64,000 bases of DNA from Amygdalobacter indicium (GTDB taxonomy: Bacteria; Bacillota; Clostridia; Saccharofermentanales; Fastidiosipilaceae), in assembly GCF_029101545.1 (NCBI RefSeq), contig NZ_CP118866.1:620001-684000 (forward strand). The letters are read 5' to 3'. Position numbers and translations under genes: made by a program. The notes under the pieces were generated by a model. It saw nothing but the letters and a program-made list of their open reading frames with translations, did no database searches and was not told the origin of the DNA. Shown here in pieces: positions 26,797 to 33,836 of this stretch (positions are counted from its first letter, which is position 1; the number at the start of each line of letters is the position of its first letter).

Positions 26797-28164
26797 ATGC
26801 GGAAAAATTTTTCATTAACATCCACATTACAAGTAAGTTTGCTGCTTTTCGGCTTTTTTTTCGGAGCGGGAAACTTAATATTCCCGCCGTTGATGGGAAA
26901 AATGGCCGGAACGGAATTTTTGCCGGCAATCAGCGGCTTTGCTATTACCGCAGTTTTATGTCCGGTACTCGGTATTTTTTCCGTTGCTAAAATGGACGGT
27001 ATGGACAATTTGGCGAAACAGGTAGACAAGTATTTCGGTTTGCTGTTCCCTTTGGTTATTTGTTTGGCTATAGGCCCGGGATTAGGTATACCGCGTGCCG
27101 GCAGCGTTCCTTTTGTGATGGCTTTGGAGCCTTTATTGCCGCCGGAAGTATCGTTACCTGCAGCCAGAGCCTTGTATACTGTAGTATTTTTTGCTATTGC
27201 TTTCTGGCTCTGTATTTCACCGGGAAAAATTGTACGGCGCGTCGGCAAATTTATTACGCCGCTGCTGTTGCTGTTGATATGCTCGTTGTTTTTTTCAACT
27301 TGGCTGAAATTTCCGTTCAGGCAGGGATTGGCCCAAGGACCTTATGCCGGAGCTTCGTTTTTAACAGGTGTTTTGGAAGGATATAACACCATGGATGCTT
27401 TGGCGGCTTTGAACTTCGGTTTTGCAATAACTATTGCTATTAAATCGCTCAATCTCAAAGACGGTAGGCAGAACGGCCGTTTCTATACTTATGCGGCAGC
27501 CGTTATCGCCGGTACTTTTCTTCTGATCGTCTACGGTATGCTGACTTATATCGGTGTAACAACAGCCGACTTGTTCCCGACAACGAAAAACGGCGCTGAA
27601 ATTTTACGGTCTGCAGCCGCTATATCTCTAGGAAAATTCGGCTATGCCTTAATGCTTTCCGTTTTCAGCCTGGCGTGTTTAACGACTTGTATCGGCCTGA
27701 TTGTCTCTTTATCCGATTATTTCAGTAAGATTTGCCCTTACTTTACTTATAAAAAAATGGTGACGATTATTTGCGTTATATCATGTCTTTTAGCTAATTT
27801 CGGTTTGGATGCGATTCTGAAATTTTCTTTACCTACTTTATTTATTATGAGTCCGGTCTCCGTTGTCTTAATTTTACTGGGTATAGGGGAACGCTTTTAT
27901 CGCGGCAGAAGAATTGTTTTTTCTTTGACAGTTTACGTTTGTCTGCTGTTCAGCTTTATTGATGTCTTCAATAAGGCGTCTTGGATTCCGACACTGTTGC
28001 GTGATTTTATGGATTTATTGCCGCTGAGCGAATTCAAGTTGGCTTGGTTGGTGCCGACCTTGCTGGCTTTCGGGCTGAGTTTTATCGGCGATAAGCTTTA
28101 TTTATGCAGCAGATGTCGTACAGCAGGCGCTTTGGACGTCAGTGAAAAGATGAAAACCGAATAA
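26797..28164 (+). CDS. brnQ: Branched-chain amino acid:cation symporter BrnQ
   Basis: Membrane carrier for leucine, isoleucine and valine. The 455-residue protein begins MRKNFSLTSTLQVSLLLFGFFFGAGNLIFPP, in which the GAGNLIFPP block is diagnostic of the LIVCS family. GPGLGIPRAGSVPFVMA, GYNTMDALAALNFGF and SLACLTTCIGL follow, with about twelve hydrophobic segments. Start chosen at ATG 26797 after GGAGAG; the longer TTG start (26782) has no ribosome site. No T-box or leucine leader was recognised upstream. Confidence 0.93.
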   Translation: MRKNFSLTSTLQVSLLLFGFFFGAGNLIFPPLMGKMAGTEFLPAISGFAITAVLCPVLGIFSVAKMDGMDNLAKQVDKYFGLLFPLVICLAIGPGLGIPRAGSVPFVMALEPLLPPEVSLPAARALYTVVFFAIAFWLCISPGKIVRRVGKFITPLLLLLICSLFFSTWLKFPFRQGLAQGPYAGASFLTGVLEGYNTMDALAALNFGFAITIAIKSLNLKDGRQNGRFYTYAAAVIAGTFLLIVYGMLTYIGVTTADLFPTTKNGAEILRSAAAISLGKFGYALMLSVFSLACLTTCIGLIVSLSDYFSKICPYFTYKKMVTIICVISCLLANFGLDAILKFSLPTLFIMSPVSVVLILLGIGERFYRGRRIVFSLTVYVCLLFSFIDVFNKASWIPTLLRDFMDLLPLSEFKLAWLVPTLLAFGLSFIGDKLYLCSRCRTAGALDVSEKMKTE

Positions 28165-28216
28165 ATTGCTGAATTACGTATTATCTATAAAGCAAATTAT
28201 AATTATGAATAAAATA

Positions 28217-28244
28217 TTGACAAATTTCTTATTTCTTCTAAAAT
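28217..28244 (+). promoter_or_regulatory. Promoter of the TauE-like/cyclodeaminase operon
   Basis: TTGACA, 16-base spacer, TAAAAT. Transcription would start near 28251, leaving a 60-95-base leader that contains the start-site hairpin. Confidence 0.65.
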
Positions 28245-28302
28245 AGACGTGGTGTGGTTAAGGTATGTTTACCTTTTCCGTGCGAAAATATTTTAGAAGG
28301 GA

Positions 28303-28334
28303 TATTTATTTGCCGGTTTTCAGGCAAATAAATA
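28303..28334 (+). promoter_or_regulatory. Perfect 12-base hairpin over the start region of the TauE-like gene
   Basis: TATTTATTTGCC and its exact reverse complement surround loop GGTTTTCA. A ribosome site AGAAGGG (28295-28301) sits just before it. The TTG candidate start (28310) lies inside the left arm, and the ATG candidate (28346) lies 11 bases after the right arm. It could mask the TTG start or fold the ribosome site close to the ATG. Confidence 0.65.
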
Positions 28335-29239
28335 GTAATGCAACAATGTTAGTTCCAATCATTTTAGGCTTAATAGTTATTGTTAACGCCTGTTTTGCTT
28401 TCACATTCGTCAAAGATTTGCTGAAGCACAAAAAAGAAACAGCGGCCGAACCGGGCAACCCGGTTGTCATGGCAATCGCCACATTCTTGATTTTCCTGCT
28501 TTCAACATTCGGAATTTCCGATTTTGCTATCGGTTCATCTTTGTATCCGAAAGCTAAATGGGTTAGCGACAAGAAATTGCCGGGTACATTGAACACTGAA
28601 TGTGTTATACCGGTTGCCGTTATGGCTTTAGCCTATATTTCATCAATTAAAGTTGGTTTAATTACATTAGCTACAGCTATTGTTTGCCAAGTTATCGGTG
28701 CTTATGTCAGCCCTCGTTATGTTACGAAATTACCCACCAAGGTAATTAAAATTTTCGTATCAATCGGTTTAATTGTAGCGGCAATTTTGATTTTAGCCGG
28801 CAAATTCGGTTTGTATCCTGCAGGCGGCAATGAGAGTGCACTTACAGGTGGCAAGTTGATTTTATTTGCAGTTTTGTGCCTCATTTTCGGTGCGTTTAAC
28901 AATATCGGCATCGGTTCATATCCTTTAACTATGGCTACAGTTTACGCTTTAGGCATGGACCCGGGTGTAGCATTCCCGATTATGATGGGTGCCTGCACAT
29001 TCTCAGTTCCTATCGGTTCAATGCAATTTGTCAAGCTTGATTCATATAGCCGCAAAATAACGTTATTTACTTCCACTTTCGGTGTCTTGGGCGTATTGGT
29101 AGCCGCTTTTGTTGTTAAGAGTTTGAATACGGCAGCTTTACAATGGATAGTTGTTGTAGTTGTCCTTTATTCTGCTTTTACCATGATTCAAAGTGCTGTC
29201 AAAATGAACAGGGAGGAAAAGAAAAATGCAGAAAATTAG
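28310..29239 (+). CDS. TauE/SafE-family membrane permease
   Basis: About eight hydrophobic segments. Blocks such as FGISDFAIGSSLYPK, LPGTLNTECVIPV and LIFGAFNNIGIGSYPLTMA fit the TauE/SafE export family (sulfonates and other small anions); the substrate cannot be read. Three starts are possible: ATG 28265 (poor ribosome site), TTG 28310 (AGAAGGG at 8 bases, chosen) and ATG 28346 (best fit to the first membrane helix but no adjacent ribosome site). The C-terminal end overlaps the next gene by 14 bases, so the two are translationally coupled and probably share a substrate. Confidence 0.75.
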   Translation: MPVFRQINSNATMLVPIILGLIVIVNACFAFTFVKDLLKHKKETAAEPGNPVVMAIATFLIFLLSTFGISDFAIGSSLYPKAKWVSDKKLPGTLNTECVIPVAVMALAYISSIKVGLITLATAIVCQVIGAYVSPRYVTKLPTKVIKIFVSIGLIVAAILILAGKFGLYPAGGNESALTGGKLILFAVLCLIFGAFNNIGIGSYPLTMATVYALGMDPGVAFPIMMGACTFSVPIGSMQFVKLDSYSRKITLFTSTFGVLGVLVAAFVVKSLNTAALQWIVVVVVLYSAFTMIQSAVKMNREEKKNAEN

Positions 29240-30224
29240 AATTCTCAGCGCAGCTGATATTAAAAAAGTTATGTCGATGAAGGATGCTATTGCCGCCGAT
29301 AAAGTGGCTTTGCAAGTTTACTCGGAAAAAAAGTGCAACATTCCTTTGCGTGCCAATTTGAACATCCCGGAATATGACGGCCAAAGTCTTTACATGTATG
29401 GTTATGTTGCTCCCGCCAAAGCTTCCGGTGTTAAAATCGTTTCAGTTTATCCGCATAACATTGAAAAAGGCTTAACCAGTGTCCCGGCTACTATGGTGGT
29501 TTTGAACAGCGAGACAGGTGAAGTTAACTGTTTGATGGACGGTACTTACCTGACCCAATTAAGAACAGGTGCTGTAGCCGGTGCAGCAACAGATGAATTG
29601 GCAAGAGAAGATTCTCATGTCTTTGCTCTGTTCGGCACAGGCGGACAGGCTGAAAGTCAGCTGGAAGCAGTTTTGAATGTTCGTCCGATCAGAGAAGTTA
29701 AGGTTTTCGATATTTCGGCGGAACGGGCACAGGCTTTTGCCGCCAAAATGCAGGCTGAATACGGGCAGAAGTTTAATGTGGAAATTAAAGCAGTCGCTTC
29801 TGCGGCTCAGGCCTTGGAAGATGCGGATATTGTTACAGCTGTTACTACGGCTAAAAAAGCCGTTTTTGACGGTTCCTTGCTGAAACGCGGAGCTCATGTT
29901 AACGGTGTAGGTTCCTATACTCCGGATATGGCGGAAATCCCGGAATATGTTCTTACGCATGCCGGTAAAGTTTATGTTGATACTTTTGACGCTGTGAAAG
30001 AATCCGGTGATATTATTCAACCGATTAAAAACGGTGCCTTCAAGGAAACACAAATAACCGGTGAATTGGGCGAGAAATTGGCCGGATTCAAACCGGGAAG
30101 AAGTTCACAGGACGAATTGACTTTCTTTGAAACGACAGGCAGTGCCGTCTTGGATTTAGTGGTCAGCCAAAAAATTTATGAGGCTGCCGTCAAAGCCGGT
30201 ATCGGTCAAGTTATTACATTGTAA
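29226..30224 (+). CDS. Ornithine cyclodeaminase / mu-crystallin family enzyme
   Basis: NAD(P)-dependent enzyme family acting on amino-acid imines (ornithine cyclodeaminase, alanine dehydrogenase, ketimine reductase). The 332-residue protein has the family start ILSAADIKKVMSMKDAI, the substrate-side MYGYVAPAKASGVKIVSVYP and LMDGTYLTQLRTGAVAGAATDELA (split), and the dinucleotide fold FALFGTGGQAESQLEAV. The later HVNGVGSYTPDMAEIP is also typical. The exact reaction is not decidable. The gene overlaps the upstream permease gene by 14 bases, with GGGAGG in the permease end as ribosome site. Confidence 0.88.
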   Translation: MQKIRILSAADIKKVMSMKDAIAADKVALQVYSEKKCNIPLRANLNIPEYDGQSLYMYGYVAPAKASGVKIVSVYPHNIEKGLTSVPATMVVLNSETGEVNCLMDGTYLTQLRTGAVAGAATDELAREDSHVFALFGTGGQAESQLEAVLNVRPIREVKVFDISAERAQAFAAKMQAEYGQKFNVEIKAVASAAQALEDADIVTAVTTAKKAVFDGSLLKRGAHVNGVGSYTPDMAEIPEYVLTHAGKVYVDTFDAVKESGDIIQPIKNGAFKETQITGELGEKLAGFKPGRSSQDELTFFETTGSAVLDLVVSQKIYEAAVKAGIGQVITL

Positions 30225-30260
30225 TTTCGGGAAACTTAACCCCGCAGACTAATACTACGA

Positions 30261-30297
30261 ATCCTCTTTACCGTGTCGGTAAGGAGGATATTTTTTT
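30261..30297 (+). terminator. Terminator after the cyclodeaminase gene
   Basis: Thirteen-base stem, ATCCTCTTTACCG against CGGTAAGGAGGAT (one G-T pair), three-base loop, then T8. Confidence 0.9.
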
Positions 30298-30329
30298 GCC
30301 CGAGTACTGTATTTTTTTGACTTTAGCGT

Positions 30330-30335
30330 TATAAT
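30330..30335 (+). promoter_or_regulatory. Candidate -10 of the magnesium ATPase leader
   Basis: Consensus TATAAT about 440 bases ahead of mgtA and 20 bases ahead of the first leader reading frame's ribosome site. A nearby TTGACT is only 7 bases away and cannot be its -35. Confidence 0.45.
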
Positions 30336-30370
30336 GACAGAAGTTAAATATTTGCAAGGAGGAAGCAGCT

Positions 30371-30496
30371 GTGCCGCAATTAATTCTCGGATATTTTAAT
30401 TCAGTACGGGCGGCAATGAATAAGGCTGTAGCAGTTTTTCTCCTTATCATTGTGCAATTTAAGATTGCACGTCTTAAGTACGGAGCGTCGCATTGA
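30371..30496 (+). CDS. Leader small ORF 1 of mgtA: 41-residue predicted membrane peptide
   Basis: This small frame has an excellent ribosome site, AAGGAGG, 8 bases before a GTG start. It encodes 41 residues: MPQLILGYFNSVRAAMNKA, then a hydrophobic stretch AVAVFLLIIVQF, then a basic end KIARLKYGASH. One short transmembrane helix with positive-inside character is likely. It lies in the long leader of a P-type magnesium ATPase, the setting where small regulatory membrane peptides (as with MgtR, MgtS or KdpF) are known. It has no recognised homologue. It may instead act only by being translated, as an attenuator. A 7-base hairpin (30452-30470) lies within it. Confidence 0.55.
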   Translation: MPQLILGYFNSVRAAMNKAVAVFLLIIVQFKIARLKYGASH

Positions 30497-30595
30497 TTAT
30501 TGCGATTGTGTACTGTACGAAGTCATAAGTATTTCAGAAAATTTTATATTCAGCGCTGACAGCCTTTTCGGAGCTTGCTCTGAAGTGGATGTTTT

Positions 30596-30623
30596 GAATT
30601 TAATTTTTTCTAAATTCTTTTTT
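30596..30623 (+). terminator. Weak terminator-like hairpin between the two leader ORFs of mgtA
   Basis: GAATTTA pairs with TAAATTC around an 8-base loop and is followed directly by T6. The stem is AT-rich, so termination would be partial. The position, after leader ORF 1 and before leader ORF 2, is what a transcription attenuator would need. Confidence 0.4.
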
Positions 30624-30652
30624 CCTGAACAATTAGAACGGAGGTGAATGAT

Positions 30653-30883
30653 ATGGGACTTGATGATAGCCATAGTCGACGAAAAAACAGGCAGCATAAA
30701 TTACATGGATTTTCGGACGTACCGTATCATTCATGTAAGATTGTCTGCCTCGAACTGATTGGAGGTAAGAAGAATGCAAATATTAAAAAAGAACAGTTCA
30801 ATTACGCAAAATGCCAAAAAGGCAGCCATTCTCTCAGCTTTGAAAGTCAATTTGAAGATTTTGGCGGCCGCCTCAGTCTCTGA
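30653..30883 (+). CDS. Leader small ORF 2 of mgtA, overlapping the mgtA start in another frame
   Basis: ATG 30653 follows a near-perfect ribosome site GGAGGTG at 6 bases. The frame encodes 76 residues (MGLDDSHSRRKNRQHKLHGF...), soluble, rich in H, K and S, and ends at 30883, 110 bases inside mgtA in the +1 frame. Translation through this frame would carry ribosomes across the mgtA ribosome site and the hairpin before it. The strong initiation signal argues it is translated. The peptide itself has no recognised family, so a regulatory role by translation is the likely reading. Confidence 0.5.
   Translation: MGLDDSHSRRKNRQHKLHGFSDVPYHSCKIVCLELIGGKKNANIKKEQFNYAKCQKGSHSLSFESQFEDFGGRLSL
30689..30750 (+). 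promoter_or_regulatory. Two-part hairpin just ahead of the mgtA ribosome site
   Basis: AGGCAG/CTGCCT (6 bases) and TTACATG/CATGTAA (7 bases) stack with a symmetric internal loop. The apical loop contains CGG-acgta-CCG. It ends 10 bases before the mgtA GGAGGT and lies inside leader ORF 2. It could be melted by a translating ribosome or by an ion-dependent fold. It does not match the M-box (ykoK) magnesium riboswitch as I know it. Confidence 0.45.
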
Positions 30884-33536
30884 AGTTTTAGCAAAACTGC
30901 ACAGCAATATAAACGGTTTGTCTGAGGAAGCGATTGCAGAAAGTTTAAGAGAACACGGGAGCAACGAAGTTACCCGGGAGAAAAAACCGTCGCTGTTTAA
31001 GCAATTAGTCAATGCTTTTGTTAATCCGTTTACAGCTATCTTATTATTTTTGGCCTTGGTTTCTATCCTTACAGATATGGTGTTCCCGTATTTTTCTCTA
31101 TTTGCAAGTGAACCGGAAGATTTTAACCCGCTGACTGTAATAATTATTTTTACCATGGTCATAATTTCCGGTACATTACGCTTTGTCCAGGAAGCTAAAA
31201 GCGGTGATGCCGCCGCCAAACTGCTGGCCATGATTACGACAACCTGCACCGTTATGCGGGAAAAGGAAAAAAGAGAGATACCCTTAGATGAAGTTGTGGT
31301 CGGAGATATAGTTCATCTTTCAGCCGGCGATATGATTCCGGCGGACGTACGAATTATCAGTGCCAAGGATTTATTTATCAGCCAATCGGCACTGACCGGT
31401 GAGAGCTTACCGGTTGAAAAAACAGCCGATATCTGTACTAAAAATGTCTCACTAACTGAATATCCCAATATTGCCTTTATGGGCAGCAATGTTATTTCCG
31501 GCAGTGCGACAGCTGTAGTTATTGCTGTCGGTGATCACACTTATTTCGGTTCCATGGCTTTGAACGTCAATCAGGCCCCGGTTGAAACCAACTTTACCAA
31601 AGGCGTCAACGCTGTTTCGTGGGTTCTGATTCGTTTCATGATGGTTATGGTTCCTTTAGTCTTTGTCATTAACGGTTTAACTAAAGGTGACTGGTTAGCA
31701 GCCTTTCTTTTCGGTATTTCCATCGCCGTCGGATTGACACCGGAAATGTTGCCGATGATTGTTACAACTTGCCTGGCCAAAGGTGCTGTTTCTATGAGCA
31801 AGAAAAAAACAATTGTCAAGAATCTTAATTCCATTCAGAATTTCGGAGCTATCGACATTTTATGCACGGATAAAACCGGGACTATAACTCAAGATAAAGT
31901 TGCCTTGGAATATCATTGGAATATGGAGGGCAAAGACGATTTGCACGTTTTGCGGCAGGCGTACCTCAACAGCTATTTCCAAACCGGTTATAAGAATTTG
32001 ATGGATCTGGCGATTATTCGCAAAACGGAAGAAGAAGAGGAACAAAATACCGATTTGTTGGATTTGTCGGAAAATTATACGAAAATCGATGAAATTCCTT
32101 TTGATTTTACGCGCCGGCGTTTGACCACCGTTGTTGAAGATAAACAGGGAAAAACGCAAATGATAACCAAAGGTGCGGTCGAAGAAATGTTGAAAATTTG
32201 TCGCTTCGTTGAATTGGACGGGCAGGAAGTGGAATTGAGCGAAAATGAACGTTGCCGCATTCAACAAACTGCAAGCGATTTGAACGATAAGGGTTTTCGT
32301 GTTTTACTGCTGGCTAAGAAAAATAACCCTTCCGTTGTCGGCAATTTCGGTGTTAAAGATGAAATAGATATGGTTTTAATCGGGTATCTGGCATTTTTGG
32401 ATCCGCCGAAAGAATCAACAGTTCCGGCTATTAGAGCCTTGTTCGCGCACGGAGTGAAAACTAAAATTCTGACCGGTGATAACGATAAAGTAACACGGGC
32501 TATATGTAAACAGGTCAACATTAATTATAAAACCATGCTTTTAGGTTCCGATTTGGAAAAAATGGATGATACGGAGCTGGCGCTCGCGGTTGAAAAAACG
32601 GATGTTTTTGCCAAATTAACACCTGATCAAAAAGCCAGGGTAGTAACGGTATTGCGCAATAATAATCATATTGTCGGCTTCATGGGCGACGGTATAAATG
32701 ATATTGAAGCTATGAAAGCCGCAGATATCGGTATTTCTGTTGACAGTGCCGTGGATGTGGCCAAGGAAACTGCGGATATTATTTTGTTGGAAAAAGATTT
32801 GATGGTCCTGGAAGAAGGAATTGTTGAAGGTAGAAAAACTTATGCCAACATGATTAAATACATTAAAATGACCGCTTCGTCTAATTTCGGTAATATGTTT
32901 TCCGTCCTTGCCGCCAGTGCTTTGCTGCCGTTTTTGCCGATGATGAGCTTGCATTTGATTTTATTGAATTTAATTTATGATCTTTCCTGCACGGCAATTC
33001 CCTGGGACAATGTCGATGAAGAATTTATTTTGCAACCGAAAAAGTGGGACGCTTCCAGTGTCGGCAATTTTATGATTTGGATTGGACCGACAAGCTCGAT
33101 TTTCGATTTTACAACATATATTTTTATGTACTTTATCATTTGTCCGCTGTTTGTTTCCCACGGCATCTTATTCAACGATTTGCCGGCTCATTTCAGCGGT
33201 ACGGAATTGGCCCATCTGCAAGAGCTGTATATCGGTTTATTCCAGGCCGGTTGGTTCGTTGAATCCATGTGGAGCCAAACTTTGGTTATTCATATGATTC
33301 GTACGCCGAAACTGCCTTTCATTCAAAGTCGAGCTTCCTGGAGCTTAACGTCATTGACTTTGTTGGGAATTTCGGTTTTGACGATTATACCGTTTACAGC
33401 AATCGGCAAAGCTTTAGGTTTTGTCGCTTTACCGGCAGCATATTTTGCTTACCTTATTCCTTGCATTTTGTTCTATATGTTGTTGGCTACAAGTTTGAAA
33501 AAAGCGTATGTAAGACGCTACGGTGAATTATTATAG
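30774..33536 (+). CDS. mgtA: P-type Mg2+-transporting ATPase (MgtA/MgtB type)
   Basis: Membrane ATPase of 920 residues that imports magnesium. Domains in order: cytosolic N-terminus with SEEAIAESLREHGSNEV, first membrane pair, actuator with TGES in ALTGESLPVEK (near residue 206), phosphorylation site CTDKTGTIT (D near 365), nucleotide domain, hinge GFMGDGINDIEAMKAADIGI, and six C-terminal membrane helices with SNFGNMFSVL. Start chosen at ATG 30774, 7 bases after GGAGGT. Expression is probably controlled by the long leader upstream. A small membrane-protein gene follows after 13 bases in the same transcript. Confidence 0.93.
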   Translation: MQILKKNSSITQNAKKAAILSALKVNLKILAAASVSEVLAKLHSNINGLSEEAIAESLREHGSNEVTREKKPSLFKQLVNAFVNPFTAILLFLALVSILTDMVFPYFSLFASEPEDFNPLTVIIIFTMVIISGTLRFVQEAKSGDAAAKLLAMITTTCTVMREKEKREIPLDEVVVGDIVHLSAGDMIPADVRIISAKDLFISQSALTGESLPVEKTADICTKNVSLTEYPNIAFMGSNVISGSATAVVIAVGDHTYFGSMALNVNQAPVETNFTKGVNAVSWVLIRFMMVMVPLVFVINGLTKGDWLAAFLFGISIAVGLTPEMLPMIVTTCLAKGAVSMSKKKTIVKNLNSIQNFGAIDILCTDKTGTITQDKVALEYHWNMEGKDDLHVLRQAYLNSYFQTGYKNLMDLAIIRKTEEEEEQNTDLLDLSENYTKIDEIPFDFTRRRLTTVVEDKQGKTQMITKGAVEEMLKICRFVELDGQEVELSENERCRIQQTASDLNDKGFRVLLLAKKNNPSVVGNFGVKDEIDMVLIGYLAFLDPPKESTVPAIRALFAHGVKTKILTGDNDKVTRAICKQVNINYKTMLLGSDLEKMDDTELALAVEKTDVFAKLTPDQKARVVTVLRNNNHIVGFMGDGINDIEAMKAADIGISVDSAVDVAKETADIILLEKDLMVLEEGIVEGRKTYANMIKYIKMTASSNFGNMFSVLAASALLPFLPMMSLHLILLNLIYDLSCTAIPWDNVDEEFILQPKKWDASSVGNFMIWIGPTSSIFDFTTYIFMYFIICPLFVSHGILFNDLPAHFSGTELAHLQELYIGLFQAGWFVESMWSQTLVIHMIRTPKLPFIQSRASWSLTSLTLLGISVLTIIPFTAIGKALGFVALPAAYFAYLIPCILFYMLLATSLKKAYVRRYGELL

Positions 33537-33549
33537 GAGGTACTTTATT

Positions 33550-33759
33550 ATGAGTTTTAGACAACTGTGGATATATTTATTCGGTACAAGCGAGTGGTTG
33601 GGCTTGGATATCGGCTTTTATGTTTCGTTGGGCTTAGTTGTCCTGTTAATTATTTTGATGAATATAGTGTTCTGGTCGCTTAAACCTTTAAATCCTCCTA
33701 CCGCCACCGACAAGGTCCCTGTTTCCGCTGCGAAGCACGAGCAGGAAGAAGAGAAGTAA
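33550..33759 (+). CDS. Small single-helix membrane protein linked to mgtA
   Basis: The 69-residue protein has one long hydrophobic helix (about 20-43, IGFYVSLGLVVLLIILMNIVFW) after a short amphipathic start MSFRQLWIYLFGTSEWLG. A soluble tail ends in EEEK. ATG 33550 follows AGGAGGT at 8 bases. The tight link to the magnesium ATPase (13 bases) suggests an accessory or stabilising subunit of the pump, similar in concept to KdpF. That is inference from position only; I do not recognise the family. Confidence 0.7.
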   Translation: MSFRQLWIYLFGTSEWLGLDIGFYVSLGLVVLLIILMNIVFWSLKPLNPPTATDKVPVSAAKHEQEEEK

Positions 33760-33770
33760 AAAGTAAAGTA

Positions 33771-33802
33771 AAAGGACTGTTTCTTGCATAAAACAGTCCT
33801 TT
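33771..33802. terminator. Bidirectional hairpin between mgtA operon and metE
   Basis: AAAGGACTGTTT / AAACAGTCCTTT, a perfect 12-base stem with an 8-base loop between convergent genes. The T-tract is short on both strands. Confidence 0.75.
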
Positions 33803-33836
33803 CGTTTAATATGCGGGTAGACGGCCAAACTGAACC

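Noticed and set aside
26706..27248. Reverse-strand 180-residue frame over the brnQ start
   Set aside because: Composition (many K, P and A) is that of a shadow of membrane-helix codons; BrnQ is unmistakable on the other strand.
30317..30335. TTGACT with TATAAT as a promoter
   Set aside because: The spacing is only 7 bases; only the -10 is retained as a candidate.
30336..30773. M-box (ykoK) or yybP-ykoY riboswitch in the mgtA leader
   Set aside because: The conserved core sequences of both, as I remember them, are not present; the leader is better described by small reading frames and hairpins.
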